Shown here in pieces: positions 7,833 through 17,175 of a stretch of DNA of 64,000 bases. The position numbers and the translations under genes were made by a program. The notes beneath the pieces were generated by a model. That model saw only the letters and a list, made by a program, of their open reading frames with translations, made no database searches and was not told the DNA's origin. This stretch comes from Chitinophaga rhizosphaerae (GTDB lineage: Bacteria; Bacteroidota; Bacteroidia; Chitinophagales; Chitinophagaceae): positions 558,001 to 622,000 of the forward strand of contig NZ_RXLO01000002.1 in the NCBI RefSeq assembly GCF_003958645.1, given 5' to 3'. Position 1 is the stretch's first letter, and every line of letters starts with the position of its first letter.

Positions 7833-9902
7833 CTAGCTCGCCCGGATGACGCGCAACGGGAAGGGCGCCTGCTGCCGCGCCTGGCGGATGTATTGGTCGA
7901 TGACGTTATACAGCCGGTCGAATTCGATGGGCTTGATGAGATACTCGTTCACGCCCGCGGCTTTGGCCTCGTTCTGCTGTTCACGGAATGCATCGGCCGA
8001 AATGGCGATGACGGGAATATGTTTCAGGTCAGGATCTTTCCGGATCTGTACGATCACTTCGCGGCCGCTCATGCGCGGCATATGCATGTCGAGGATAATG
8101 ATGTCAGGATGCACGGCGCGTGCGAGGCGAAGCCCGTCTTCCCCATTTCCTGCGATGTGCAGGTTGATGCCCACATGCGAGAAAAAGCGCTCCATGATGA
8201 GCTGGTTGATCTCACTGTCTTCCATGAGCAACACGCGTGTTTCCGAGGGGAACGACTGGTATTCCGCCTGCGTTTCCAGCGGACCGGCCGCTACTTCCAT
8301 TCCGGCCATGGCGTCTTCTTCCACGAGCGGCAGGGTAACGGTGAACGCGGTGCCCATGCCCGGCGTGCTGCGAACGGAGATGGTGCCGCCCATCATTTCC
8401 ACGATGCGCCGGGTGATGGTGAGGCCCAGGCCGGTGCCGCCGTAAGTTTCATGGATGGTAGCATCCGCCTGTTCGAACGGCTGGAAGATGATGCGCTGCT
8501 TGTCTTCCGGGATGCCGATCCCTTCGTCAGACACGCGAATGCACCAGTGCGCCGGTTCCCGGCGGAAGACGTGCAGCGTTACCTTTTTATTTTCAGGGGA
8601 GAATTTGATGGCGTTGCCGAGGAGGTTATTGGCGATTTGGGTGAGGTGGATGCGATCTCCGCGAACGATGCCGGGCAGGCGATTGTCGATCTGCAACTGG
8701 ATGGCCACGCCTTTGACCTGCGCCGCATTCTGATAAATGGTCGAAATGCCGCGGAGCCATTCGCGAAGGTCGAATGGTTCGGGCTGCACCTGGTCGATCT
8801 TTCCGGCTTCGATGCGGGCGAGCTCGAGTACGTTGTTGACGATTTCGAGCAGGCTATGGCCGCTGGTACTGATGCTTTCGATGTAGGCCAGCACGCGCTG
8901 CGGGATGCGGTTGCGGTTGTCGGCTTCGTTGAGGAGGAGGTACGTCATCCCGATGACCGCGTTGAGCGGGTTGCGGATTTCGTGGCTGATTTCCCGGAGG
9001 AAAGCGGATTTGGCGGTATTGGCTTTTTCCGCGGCGTCGCGGGCTTTGGTGAGCTCTTCCCGCGCTTCTTCCAGCAGTTTCAGTTGCGCGGTAAGCATTT
9101 TATCCTGTTCGCGGAGCTGGCGGTTGCTGCGCTTGAGGTGCTGGATAGCGTCATCCATGGCGATGTTACTGGCCAGGAGGTCTTTGGTACGGTCGCTCAC
9201 CTCCTGTTCGAGATGTTCGTTGTACGCCGACAGTTTCACGTTCGCCGCTTTCAGTTCGGCTTCCTTGTCGTTCACCAGTTTATTCTTCTCCAGCAGCGTT
9301 TCGTTGCGTTTGTGCAGGCGTTTCACGAGGCCGGAGATATTGATCTGGTAGAAACTGATCACCATATAATTGAGCGCCAGCACTACCGACATGATCATCC
9401 ACCGGAAAATATACAGTTCGTCCCGCGTCATGGCCATGGGTGTCACCAGCTGGAAATAATAATTGGTTTCGAGGAGGATGAGGCAGGTGGCGATGAGGCA
9501 GAGGCAGTACCAGCGCAGTTCTTTTTCGTTCGGGGTGCAGATGAGCAGGGGCACCCCGATGAGGAAAAGCCCCAGGAAATGTACCTGCGTGCTTTCGCCG
9601 AAAGTGGCGCCATAATACAGCATCACCAGGCAAAACACGAGCATGAGGGTGAATTTGGCCGTAGCGTACCGGCCGACGCGATTGAAAGCGAGTACAGACA
9701 AGAAACCGCCTACGAAGCCGAGCGCGGTGTAGAAAATGGACCAGTCGCCCGAAATCCATGCGAGGCTCACGCCACAGCAGGTGCAAAGCAGGGCGGTGAT
9801 AAAGCTGAATGAGTTTACCACCATCAAACGCTTTACATCACCCTCCCTGTGGTCGGGTTGAAGGCCAACACGTTTAATTTTATTGAACCACTCCATTAAC
9901 AT
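7833..9902 (-). CDS. Membrane hybrid histidine kinase with C-terminal receiver
   Basis: A 689-residue sensor. About six membrane helices occupy residues 30-185 with almost no periplasmic loop. A long coiled coil follows (about 195-295). The HisKA domain has His307 in REISHEIRNPLNAVIG, and the ATPase domain shows NLLGNAIKFSP, DEGIGIPEDK and GGTGLGLTI. A receiver (about 555-680) has its phospho-acceptor in IIILDMHMPRMSG and the Lys in LIKPIEF. The receiver suggests either a phosphorelay to an unlinked partner or autoregulation. The signal is unknown; an intramembrane sensor is inferred from the lack of an extracellular domain. The gene is alone on the minus strand, with 550 bases to cydA upstream. 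A second ATG lies two codons in. Confidence 0.93.
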   Translation of the reverse strand: MLMEWFNKIKRVGLQPDHREGDVKRLMVVNSFSFITALLCTCCGVSLAWISGDWSIFYTALGFVGGFLSVLAFNRVGRYATAKFTLMLVFCLVMLYYGATFGESTQVHFLGLFLIGVPLLICTPNEKELRWYCLCLIATCLILLETNYYFQLVTPMAMTRDELYIFRWMIMSVVLALNYMVISFYQINISGLVKRLHKRNETLLEKNKLVNDKEAELKAANVKLSAYNEHLEQEVSDRTKDLLASNIAMDDAIQHLKRSNRQLREQDKMLTAQLKLLEEAREELTKARDAAEKANTAKSAFLREISHEIRNPLNAVIGMTYLLLNEADNRNRIPQRVLAYIESISTSGHSLLEIVNNVLELARIEAGKIDQVQPEPFDLREWLRGISTIYQNAAQVKGVAIQLQIDNRLPGIVRGDRIHLTQIANNLLGNAIKFSPENKKVTLHVFRREPAHWCIRVSDEGIGIPEDKQRIIFQPFEQADATIHETYGGTGLGLTITRRIVEMMGGTISVRSTPGMGTAFTVTLPLVEEDAMAGMEVAAGPLETQAEYQSFPSETRVLLMEDSEINQLIMERFFSHVGINLHIAGNGEDGLRLARAVHPDIIILDMHMPRMSGREVIVQIRKDPDLKHIPVIAISADAFREQQNEAKAAGVNEYLIKPIEFDRLYNVIDQYIRQARQQAPFPLRVIRAS

Positions 9903-10450
9903 TCAAAAAACGCTCTTCTATAATTTACGGAATATTCCCGACAGGCCGGGGATAAATCTTCTACGGCTCAGCCCCTATCTGCGCACGGTCAACAGCAACA
10001 AGCGATTAACAAATCGCGGTCCGGCAAAAAATTAGCCCGATAAACATCGGGCCAGGGCTGATAACTCTCCAAAATTTATATTGAACTTACTTGTATCGGC
10101 GGTCATGGATGCCACGGGAAATTAAGTACACCCGCCGGTAGGTTTTGTTAAAATATCGTTAACAGGCCTGGCTGAAAAATAACAAGTCCGGGGAGATCCC
10201 CAGACCTGCTAAATACGCTCCAATTTAACTACATGGAAGAATGGCCCTTTCGGAACACCCCGTCCATGGTCCACCAAAATTAGCGTCGGGCTATGCCTGC
10301 AGGTGTTAAATGATTGTTATTGACATCGTAAGGAAGACCAACGTGTTTGCATTTCATTAAATTGATGAAGATCAGGAACTGCGCCTGACCCGCATCAGGA
10401 CAGCCCCCGTTCCACCATCCTAATTTTGTGCAACTAAAACAACCCTTGGC
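9903..10450. other. Intergenic region between the hybrid kinase and cydA
   Basis: This 548-bp gap separates two divergent genes and I see no protein gene in it. It holds a perfect 7-bp hairpin (GCCCGAT/ATCGGGC, 10035-10052) that on the minus strand is followed by TAATTTTTTG, i.e. a terminator-like element. A minus-strand -7 box (TAATTTTG read on that strand) is at 10275-10282. Together they could bound a transcript of about 230 nt or form an attenuated leader of the kinase gene. The cydA promoter lies at the right edge. Confidence 0.5.
10421..10428 (+). promoter_or_regulatory. -7 promoter box before cydA
   Basis: TAATTTTG matches the Bacteroidota -7 consensus TAnnTTTG. It ends 22 bases before the cydA ATG, giving a short leader. 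No convincing -33 TTG is seen. Confidence 0.5.
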
Positions 10451-11845
10451 ATGCCGTCAGTCGAAATACTCAGCCGCATTCAGTTCGCCTTCACCATCGC
10501 TTTCCATTATATATACCCGCCGCTCAGCATAGGGCTGGGCGTTTGCCTGGTTATCATGGAAGGCATGTACCTCCGCACGGGGATCAGGATGTATGAAGAC
10601 ATCACCCGCTTCTGGATCAAGATTTTCGCCCTTATTTTCGGGATCGGCGTGGCCACGGGCATCGTCATGGAGTTCGAGTTCGGCACCAACTGGGCCACCT
10701 ATTCCCGGTACGTGGGCGATATCTTCGGAAGCGCCCTCGCCGCCGAAGGCATCTTCGCCTTCGCCCTGGAATCCGGCTTCCTCGGCATCCTTATTTTCGG
10801 CTGGAACCGCGTCTCCAAAGGCGTCCACTTCTTTTCCACCATCATGGTCGCCCTCGGCTCCATGTTCTCCGCCGTCTGGATCGTGATCGCCAATTCCTGG
10901 CAGCAAACGCCCACCGGCTACGTCATCGAAGGCGAAGGGCTCATGGCCCGCGCCGTGATTACCGACTTCTGGGAAATGGTGTTCAACCCTTCTTCCATGG
11001 ACCGCCTCTCCCACGTGATCATCGGCGCTTTCCTCGCCGGATCGTTCCTGGTGATGAGCGTGGGGGCTTATTACATCGTCCGCAACCGGTTCCTCGAACC
11101 GGCGAAGGCCATGTTCAAGGTAGGCCTCTCCGTAGCTGTGATCGCCGCGCTGGCGCAGCTGTTCACCGGCCACCGCTCCGCCCACTACGTAAGCGAATAT
11201 CAGCCCGCCAAACTCGCGGCCATGGAAGGGCATTGGGACAGCTCCGCCGTGGCGCCCATGTACCTTTTCGGCTGGGTCGACAATGAAGCCGGGAAAACCA
11301 CAGGGCTCGGCCTGCCGGGGGGCCTTTCCTTCCTCACCCATGGCTCCTTCAGCGCCCCCATGACCGGGCTGGACGCCTTCCCCAAAACGGAACGGCCCAC
11401 GGCGGTGAACTTCGTATTCCAGAGTTACCACATCATGATCGCCATCGGTATGATATTGATTGCCATGACGTTATTGGCCGTATATTACCTCTGGCGAAAA
11501 CGGCTGTTCAACAAAAAATGGCTCATGACCCTCTTCATCTGGGCCGTGCTCCTGCCGCAGATCGCCAACCAGGCCGGCTGGTACGCCGCCGAAGTGGGCA
11601 GGCAGCCCTGGGTGGTATATGGCCTCCTCCGCACGTCAGACGCGCTGAGCAAAGACGTGAAAGCCAACCAGGTCGTATTCAGCCTCGTGCTCTTCACGCT
11701 CGTCTATACACTGCTGTTCATTTTGTTCATTTACCTGCTCAATAAGAAAATCCAGCACGGACCGGCCATGACGCACAACGAAGAAGAAGAAAGCGACGAA
11801 TTCTCGAAGCGCAATATCAAGCAACTGCAACATCCCGAACACTAA
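10451..11845 (+). CDS. cydA: Cytochrome bd quinol oxidase subunit I
   Basis: Haem-binding subunit of the bd-type terminal oxidase in the inner membrane, which oxidises quinol and reduces oxygen with high affinity. His19 ([11 protein letters not shown]) and His188 (DRLSHVIIG) are in the places of the haem b595/d and b558 ligands. Glu99 and Glu107 ([16 protein letters not shown]) match the proton-channel acidic residues, and the signature [16 protein letters not shown] is intact. At 464 residues it has the short Q-loop, unlike the 522-residue E. coli protein. cydB follows after 19 bases. A TAnnTTTG box directly precedes the gene. Menaquinol is the likely donor in this phylum (known biology, not visible here). 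Confidence 0.97.
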   Translation: MPSVEILSRIQFAFTIAFHYIYPPLSIGLGVCLVIMEGMYLRTGIRMYEDITRFWIKIFALIFGIGVATGIVMEFEFGTNWATYSRYVGDIFGSALAAEGIFAFALESGFLGILIFGWNRVSKGVHFFSTIMVALGSMFSAVWIVIANSWQQTPTGYVIEGEGLMARAVITDFWEMVFNPSSMDRLSHVIIGAFLAGSFLVMSVGAYYIVRNRFLEPAKAMFKVGLSVAVIAALAQLFTGHRSAHYVSEYQPAKLAAMEGHWDSSAVAPMYLFGWVDNEAGKTTGLGLPGGLSFLTHGSFSAPMTGLDAFPKTERPTAVNFVFQSYHIMIAIGMILIAMTLLAVYYLWRKRLFNKKWLMTLFIWAVLLPQIANQAGWYAAEVGRQPWVVYGLLRTSDALSKDVKANQVVFSLVLFTLVYTLLFILFIYLLNKKIQHGPAMTHNEEEESDEFSKRNIKQLQHPEH

Positions 11846-11864
11846 ACACCTCAAAACGCAAGAC

Positions 11865-12899
11865 ATGGAAACGATCTTAGGACTGGACCTGCCCACACTT
11901 TGGTTCCTCGTGATCGGGGGACTGATCACAGGCTACGGCGTGCTCGACGGGTTCGACCTCGGCGCCGGGGCGCTCCATCTTTTTTTCAATAAGGAAGAAA
12001 GCCGGCGGATAGCGCTGAACGCCATCGGCCCGGTGTGGGACGGCAACGAGGTGTGGCTCGTGATTGCGGGAGGCGCCCTGTTCGCTGGGTTCCCGCTCGT
12101 TTACGGCACCATCCTCTCGATTTTCTACGTACCGTTCATGCTGTTCCTCGTGGCACTCATCTTCCGCGCGATCTCGATCGAGTTCCGGAGCAAGGAGCCC
12201 ATGGCGTGGTGGCGGAAGATGTGGGATGTGAGTTATACGGCCTCCAGCACGCTGATCACCTTTCTGCTGGGCCTGGTACTGGGGAACCTCATCCACGGGC
12301 TGCCCATCAACGAAAAACACGAATTCACCGGCGATCTGCTGACCTTCTTCAATCCTTACGCCCTCCTCATCGCCATTACGACCCTGTCGCTTTTCATGCT
12401 CCACGGCGCCATTTACCTCGTCATGAAAACCGAAAACCGCCTCTACGCCAAACTGACGGTCCTGGTCAACAACTGCAGTAAATTCTTCATCCTCTGCTTC
12501 ATCCTCTCCTCGATGGTAACGCTGATCTACATTCCGCATATGACCGACGAGTTCAAGAAGAACCCATGGCTGTTTGCCCTGCCCTTGCTCGCCGTGCTCA
12601 CCGTGCTCAACATCAAGCGGAACATCGACGCGCGGAAGTATTTCACCGCCTTCGTCTTTTCCAGCTGCATCACGGCTGTTTTATTGATCCTCTTCGCCAT
12701 CGGGCTATATCCCAACATCGTCATCAGCACCACCAATCCGGCCTACAGCATCAGCATCTACGAAGCCGCATCTTCCCCCAAATCATTGAAAATCATGTTA
12801 TTGATGGCCGCAATCGGCACGCCGCTCGTCATTTCCTACACCATTTTCGTGTTCTGGACCTTCCGTGGAAAGGTAAAACTCAATGAAATGAGCTACTGA
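11865..12899 (+). CDS. cydB: Cytochrome bd quinol oxidase subunit II
   Basis: Partner of CydA in the inner-membrane oxidase; 344 residues with about eight membrane helices. The N-terminus shows the family signature YGVLDGFDLGAGALHLF and then GPVWDGNEVWLVIAGGALFAGF. It starts 19 bases after cydA and is closed by a stem-loop terminator. No cydX-like small gene or cydDC exporter is visible next to it, so maturation genes must lie elsewhere. Confidence 0.96.
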   Translation: METILGLDLPTLWFLVIGGLITGYGVLDGFDLGAGALHLFFNKEESRRIALNAIGPVWDGNEVWLVIAGGALFAGFPLVYGTILSIFYVPFMLFLVALIFRAISIEFRSKEPMAWWRKMWDVSYTASSTLITFLLGLVLGNLIHGLPINEKHEFTGDLLTFFNPYALLIAITTLSLFMLHGAIYLVMKTENRLYAKLTVLVNNCSKFFILCFILSSMVTLIYIPHMTDEFKKNPWLFALPLLAVLTVLNIKRNIDARKYFTAFVFSSCITAVLLILFAIGLYPNIVISTTNPAYSISIYEAASSPKSLKIMLLMAAIGTPLVISYTIFVFWTFRGKVKLNEMSY

Positions 12900-12920
12900 C
12901 GCAGGTTCCGGGCAAAAAAA

Positions 12921-12950
12921 GAAGCCCCGGCAAGGAATTGCCAGGGCTTT
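12921..12950 (+). terminator. Terminator after cydAB
   Basis: AGCCCCGGCAA pairs with TTGCCAGGGCT (one mismatch) around a GGAA loop and runs into TTT. It starts about 20 bases after the cydB stop. Confidence 0.75.
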
Positions 12951-13180
12951 ACCATTTAACCTAACTATATGCTGTAACAGCAACTAGTTCCTTACATATC
13001 TTGAGGGGATAACTTGCACTGTTTATTAGTTTGACGTCGAACCATAAAAATACATGCGTGTTAAAACATCTTTTTTTTGAAAAGCTGCGAAACACCAAAA
13101 TCTTAGCCTTTATGCCAATAAGATGTCTAAAAAGGGTGAAAAGTTTAATCGGGGACTATTTTCCGGGCAAAATTTGTCTT

Positions 13181-13188
13181 TACATTTG
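13181..13188 (+). promoter_or_regulatory. -7 promoter box before the WYL regulator
   Basis: TACATTTG fits TAnnTTTG and ends only 4 bases before the ATG at 13193. Transcription from it would start at or very near the start codon, giving a leaderless or nearly leaderless message. Confidence 0.5.
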
Positions 13189-13192
13189 AAGC

Positions 13193-14152
13193 ATGAACCG
13201 TATCGACCGTTTAACCGCTATTCTTGTTCAACTGCAGGGGAAGAAAATCGTGAAGGCGCAGGAGATCGCTGACAGGTTTGACATCAGCCTGCGCACCGTT
13301 TACCGCGACGTTAAAGCCCTCATGGAAGCCGGCGTGCCCATCGGGGCCGAGGCGGGAACGGGATATTATATCGTGGACGGGTACCATCTGCCGCCCGTGA
13401 TGTTCGACCGCAGCGAGGCCGCCGCCCTGCTCACCGGTGAAAAACTCATGGAAAAACACAGCGACCGCTCCAACCACCAGCAGTTCAGTTCCGCCATGCA
13501 GAAAATCAGGGCCGTGCTGCGGGGAAGCGATAAGGACTTCCTCGAATCGCTCGACGAAAACATCGCCGTGCTGCACGACCGGCGGAGCAACGACGAACAG
13601 GAGTTTCCCAACCGCTTCCTCAGCGATATCCAGGCAGGGCTGGCCAATCAGAAAGTGCTGGCGGTGGAATATTACTCCTTTTACAACGACAGCACCAGTC
13701 ACCGCGAGATCGAGCCCATCGGCATTTTCCATATGAACAGCAGTTGGCATCTCATCGGCTGGTGCCGCCTCCGCAACGACTACCGCGATTTCCGGGCAGA
13801 TCGTATCAAGACCCTTCACCTCACGAACCAGGGGTTCGACAAATCGAAACGGATCACTTTACAACAATACATCACAAAGGAATTTGAGGCCGATCCCGAC
13901 CAACCGAGCCTGATCAAAGTGCGAATTTCGCACGATGTGGCGCGCTGGCTGGGGCAACAGAAATATCATTACGGATTTGTACAGGAAAGGACAGAAGAGA
14001 ATTATGTGGAGATGGATTTCCTGTACCGCAGCCTCTCCTACTTTGCGCGGTGGCTGCTGATGTTGGGGAAACATGTGGAAATCGTGGAACCGAACGATCT
14101 GAAGATCATCATCCGCCAGCAGATTTCCGAATTAAGCGAACATTACTCCTGA
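13193..14152 (+). CDS. WYL-domain transcriptional regulator (YafY type)
   Basis: A 319-residue DNA-binding protein. The N-terminal helix-turn-helix (HTH_11) runs through QEIADRFDISLRTVYRDVKALMEAG. A WYL domain follows in the middle: IEPIGIFHMNSSWHLIGWC with FRADRIKTL, the usual ligand- or nucleic-acid-sensing module. The C-terminal WCX-like extension ends at residue 319. The next gene, a GyrI-like ligand-binding protein, follows 46 bases on. YafY-type regulators are often found beside such proteins, so they may share a ligand or control each other (inference). Confidence 0.92.
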   Translation: MNRIDRLTAILVQLQGKKIVKAQEIADRFDISLRTVYRDVKALMEAGVPIGAEAGTGYYIVDGYHLPPVMFDRSEAAALLTGEKLMEKHSDRSNHQQFSSAMQKIRAVLRGSDKDFLESLDENIAVLHDRRSNDEQEFPNRFLSDIQAGLANQKVLAVEYYSFYNDSTSHREIEPIGIFHMNSSWHLIGWCRLRNDYRDFRADRIKTLHLTNQGFDKSKRITLQQYITKEFEADPDQPSLIKVRISHDVARWLGQQKYHYGFVQERTEENYVEMDFLYRSLSYFARWLLMLGKHVEIVEPNDLKIIIRQQISELSEHYS

Positions 14153-14198
14153 CATACCGTTGTCACACCGGCCAGTTTCCTTTGCATAAACGACAGGT

Positions 14199-14801
14199 AT
14201 GCAAAAAACAGATCTCAACAAAGAACTTCGACAATATTACCGGGCGCGGTCTACCCCCGAGTTAGTAACCATAGCGCCCGGTCAATTCCTGACCGTGGAA
14301 GGTACGGGCGATTGCCATGCCGGGGAATTCCGTTCCAAGATCAAAACGCTTTTGGCTACGGCGGGCAACGTCCGCAAGATTTCCAAATTGCAGGGCAACG
14401 ATTTCCGGATGCCCGCGCTGGAAGGCTATTGGTGGGCCAACAGCGGCGAGCCTTTGCCGGGCGTTACGGCTGCTGAATGGAACTGGAAGCTGGCGATCCA
14501 GATGCCGGCCTTCGTGAGCCGCGGCGATTGCCGGCAGGCGGCGGCATTGGCGGGCAACAAGAAGCTTCCATTCCTCGACGCGCTCCGTTTCGAAGCGATG
14601 CCCCCCTCGCTGGCGGTACAGCTCTTGCATACGGGCTCCTATTTCGAAGAGGAAGCTTCCGTGGCCAAGTTGCATCAATACATCCGCCAGCACCACCTGG
14701 AAGTGAACGGCGTGCATCATGAAATCTATCTGAACGATCCGGGAAAAACCCCGCCGGATAAACTGAAAACGATATTGCGGCTGAACGTGAAGCCGGCTTA
14801 A
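14199..14801 (+). CDS. GyrI-like small-molecule-binding domain protein
   Basis: A 200-residue cytoplasmic protein that looks like the stand-alone GyrI-like family. It opens with residues such as LNKELRQYYRARSTPELV and a strand IAPGQFLTVEG, then two SHS2-type repeats. It ends with the family-like stretch HHEIYLNDPGKTPPDKLKTILR. Stand-alone members bind cationic or hydrophobic small molecules and some hydrolyse cyclopropanoids. No DNA-binding domain is present. It follows the WYL regulator on the same strand and is closed by a terminator at 14820. Confidence 0.85.
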   Translation: MQKTDLNKELRQYYRARSTPELVTIAPGQFLTVEGTGDCHAGEFRSKIKTLLATAGNVRKISKLQGNDFRMPALEGYWWANSGEPLPGVTAAEWNWKLAIQMPAFVSRGDCRQAAALAGNKKLPFLDALRFEAMPPSLAVQLLHTGSYFEEEASVAKLHQYIRQHHLEVNGVHHEIYLNDPGKTPPDKLKTILRLNVKPA

Positions 14802-14819
14802 CGGAATACAAGGTTTTGA

Positions 14820-14850
14820 GACGCTGGAATTACCGGCGTCTTTTTTATTG
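14820..14850 (+). terminator. Terminator after the GyrI-like gene
   Basis: GACGCTGG pairs with CCGGCGTC (one G-U pair) and is followed by TTTTTT. The rnc stop of the opposite strand is 18 bases beyond. Confidence 0.8.
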
Positions 14851-14867
14851 AACCTACGTGAAAGTGA

Positions 14868-15596
14868 TTATTTATCGTTCTCTCCGATTCCCAGCAATTC
14901 GATGGCCTGAGACGCCGCGATCTGGCTGGCGTCTTTTTTATTGAAGGCTTTGCCGGTGCAGATGAGTTCGCCGTCGAGCATGGCGCCAACGGTGAAGATG
15001 CGGCGGCCATTGTCCATCTGTTCTTCGATGAGCTCGAACTCGAGGGTTTTACCGTTTTTGTTGGCCCATCCGTAGAGTTTGTTCTTATGGTTCATCTCCA
15101 CGATCTCGAGTGCTTCGAGGTCGATGTAGGGAACCAGGATACGTTTGTGGACGAACTGTTTGGTCTGGTTATATCCGCGATCGAGGTAAACGGCGCCAAC
15201 GAGGGCTTCGAGGGTGTTACCGAAGATCTGGGAGATTTTGAGGAAGGAGTTGTATTTGTCGTAGATCGTGAGTTTGCGGAGGCCCATTTTGATGGCGATA
15301 TCGTTGAGCTGCTGGCGGTTCACGATTTTGGACCGCATTTCGGTGAGGTATCCTTCAGTTTTGTAGGGATATTTTTTGAAGAGATAGTCGCCGATAATGG
15401 CGCCGAGGATGGCGTCACCAAGATATTCCAGGCGCTCGTTACTCTCAAGGAATTTTTCCTTGCTGGAACGGTGGCTTAAAGCAACTTCGTACAAAGCCAG
15501 ATTGCCCGGGTGGAACCCGAGGAGGTTGTAGAGGTCTTTGTACAGTTTCTTTTTCCCGTATAAAATTTTATATAGGAATCCTGGAAGTAGTCTCAC
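14868..15596 (-). CDS. rnc: Ribonuclease III
   Basis: Double-strand-specific endoribonuclease for rRNA and mRNA processing. The catalytic domain shows the signature NERLEYLGDAILG and the second acidic motif FGNTLEALVGAVYLDRG. A double-stranded-RNA-binding domain ends the protein (GKAFNKKDASQIAASQAIELLG). The frame stays open into fabF to a TTG at 15647, but that would overlap fabF by 47 bases. I chose the GTG at 15596, 4 bases after the fabF stop, which gives a normal length of 242. No ATG is available before the catalytic domain. It is the last gene of acpP-fabF-rnc, an order common in bacteria. Confidence 0.93.
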   Translation of the reverse strand: MRLLPGFLYKILYGKKKLYKDLYNLLGFHPGNLALYEVALSHRSSKEKFLESNERLEYLGDAILGAIIGDYLFKKYPYKTEGYLTEMRSKIVNRQQLNDIAIKMGLRKLTIYDKYNSFLKISQIFGNTLEALVGAVYLDRGYNQTKQFVHKRILVPYIDLEALEIVEMNHKNKLYGWANKNGKTLEFELIEEQMDNGRRIFTVGAMLDGELICTGKAFNKKDASQIAASQAIELLGIGENDK

Positions 15597-15600
15597 ACAA

Positions 15601-16854
15601 TCAAGGAACAAATTTTTTGAAAATAACGGAGGCGTTGTGCCCGCCAAACCCGAAGGTATTGCTGAGCGCCGCTCTCACTTCTCTTTTTTGTGCAACGTTA
15701 AAGGTGAAATTCAGCTGGGCGTCGAGCTGGGGATCGTCGGTGAAGTGGTTGATGGTGGGAGGCACGAGACCTTCCAGAATGCTCTTGATGATCGTAATGG
15801 ATTCCACGGCTCCGGCAGCCCCGAGCAGGTGCCCGGTCATGGATTTGGTGGAGCTGATGTTAAGATCGTAGGCAGCTTCTCCAAATACCTTTTGAATGGC
15901 CTTTACTTCCGCAATGTCGCCCAGCGGAGTAGAGGTACCGTGTACGTTGATGTAGTCGATTTCTTCCGGTTGGAGGCCGGCATCTTTGAGGGCTTGCGTC
16001 ATCACATTCATGGCTCCGAGCCCTTCGGGGTGAGGAGCGGTGATGTGGTGTGCGTCTGCAGATGCGCCGCCGCCGGCGAGCTCGACGTAGATTTTCGCGC
16101 CGCGGGCCATGGCATGTTCGTAGCTTTCCAGCACCAGTGCGCCGGCGCCTTCGCCCATCACAAAACCGTCGCGGTCGAGATCGAATGGCCTGGAGGCCGT
16201 TTTGGGATCGTCGTTCCGTTCGCTGAGCGCCTTCATGGCGTTGAAACCGCCTACGCAGGGCTCATTGATGATGTTTTCGGAACCACCCGAAATGACAACG
16301 TCCGCTTTTCCGTAGCGGATGGTGTACATGGCTTCGATAAGGGCGTTGGTGGCGGATGCACAGGCAGATACCACCGAAAAGTTAGGCCCCCTGAAACCAT
16401 GCCGCATGGATATATGCCCTGCGGCAATATCCAGGATCAGCCGGGTGATCAGGAAAGGACTGAAACGTGGCGTTCCGTCCCCGGAATGGAATTCCTTTAA
16501 CTCATTCGAGAAGTTGATCATCCCGCCTACACCCGTACCCCAGATCACGCCAACCCTGTCAACATCCACGGAGTTGCGGTCGATTTTCGCGTCCGCAACA
16601 GCCTGATCGGCTGCTATGACGGCGGTTTGCGTGAACGGGTCCATTTTGCGCGCGTCCTTCTTATCCATGAATTGGGTAGGATCGAAGTCTTTCAGCTCAC
16701 AGGCAAAACGGGTCTTGAATTTGGAAGCATCAAACTGCTTGATATAATCAGCGCCCGATACACCGTTCGCCAATCCCTGCCAGAAAGATTCCACGGAATT
16801 GCCGAGCGGTGTCAGCGCGCCTAAACCTGTAACGACTACTCGTCTTGGTTGCAT
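15601..16854 (-). CDS. fabF: 3-oxoacyl-[acyl-carrier-protein] synthase II
   Basis: Elongating condensing enzyme of type II fatty-acid synthesis, using malonyl-ACP. The Cys-His-His triad is visible: Cys165 (VVSACASATNAL), His305 (INVHGTSTPLGD) and His342 (TKSMTGHLLGAAGA). The length of 417 is standard. It starts 22 bases after acpP on the same strand and is followed at once by rnc, so it is in one operon with its carrier protein. Confidence 0.97.
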   Translation of the reverse strand: MQPRRVVVTGLGALTPLGNSVESFWQGLANGVSGADYIKQFDASKFKTRFACELKDFDPTQFMDKKDARKMDPFTQTAVIAADQAVADAKIDRNSVDVDRVGVIWGTGVGGMINFSNELKEFHSGDGTPRFSPFLITRLILDIAAGHISMRHGFRGPNFSVVSACASATNALIEAMYTIRYGKADVVISGGSENIINEPCVGGFNAMKALSERNDDPKTASRPFDLDRDGFVMGEGAGALVLESYEHAMARGAKIYVELAGGGASADAHHITAPHPEGLGAMNVMTQALKDAGLQPEEIDYINVHGTSTPLGDIAEVKAIQKVFGEAAYDLNISSTKSMTGHLLGAAGAVESITIIKSILEGLVPPTINHFTDDPQLDAQLNFTFNVAQKREVRAALSNTFGFGGHNASVIFKKFVP

Positions 16855-16876
16855 TAAAACAGTTCTGATTGTTGGA

Positions 16877-17113
16877 TTATTTTACGTGTTCTTCCAGGTA
16901 AGCTACTGCCTGGCCAACAGTGGTGATAGTTTCTGCTTGTTCGTCAGGAATGGAGATGTTGAATTCTTTTTCGAATTCCATGATCAGTTCTACCGTATCC
17001 AAAGAGTCAGCGCCCAGGTCGTTGGTGAAAGAGGCTTCAGGAGTTACCTCGGCTTCGTCAACGCCTAATTTGTCAATAATGATCTTTTTAACTCTTGATG
17101 CAATGTCTGACAT
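16877..17113 (-). CDS. acpP: Acyl carrier protein
   Basis: Carries growing fatty-acyl chains on a 4'-phosphopantetheine arm. At 78 residues and very acidic, it shows the attachment Ser37 in [13 protein letters not shown]. The open frame reaches 17149, but the ATG at 17113 ([12 protein letters not shown]) matches the family start. It is first in the acpP-fabF-rnc operon, with a well-formed promoter 34-62 bases upstream. Confidence 0.97.
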   Translation of the reverse strand: MSDIASRVKKIIIDKLGVDEAEVTPEASFTNDLGADSLDTVELIMEFEKEFNISIPDEQAETITTVGQAVAYLEEHVK

Positions 17114-17146
17114 AATTTTAAGTGTTTTTGGTTTAAAACTTGACTG

Positions 17147-17175
17147 CAAAAATATAATTTTTATTCAATTGCCAA
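17147..17175 (-). promoter_or_regulatory. Promoter of the acpP-fabF-rnc operon
   Basis: On the minus strand a -33 element TTGG (17172-17175) is followed after 17 bases by a -7 box TATTTTTG (17147-17154). This is the most complete Bacteroidota-type promoter in the window. Confidence 0.7.

Noticed and set aside
7893-9812. 639-codon plus-strand frame opposite the hybrid kinase
   Set aside because: It is a mirror of the kinase codon bias in GC-rich sequence; the kinase domains on the other strand are unmistakable.
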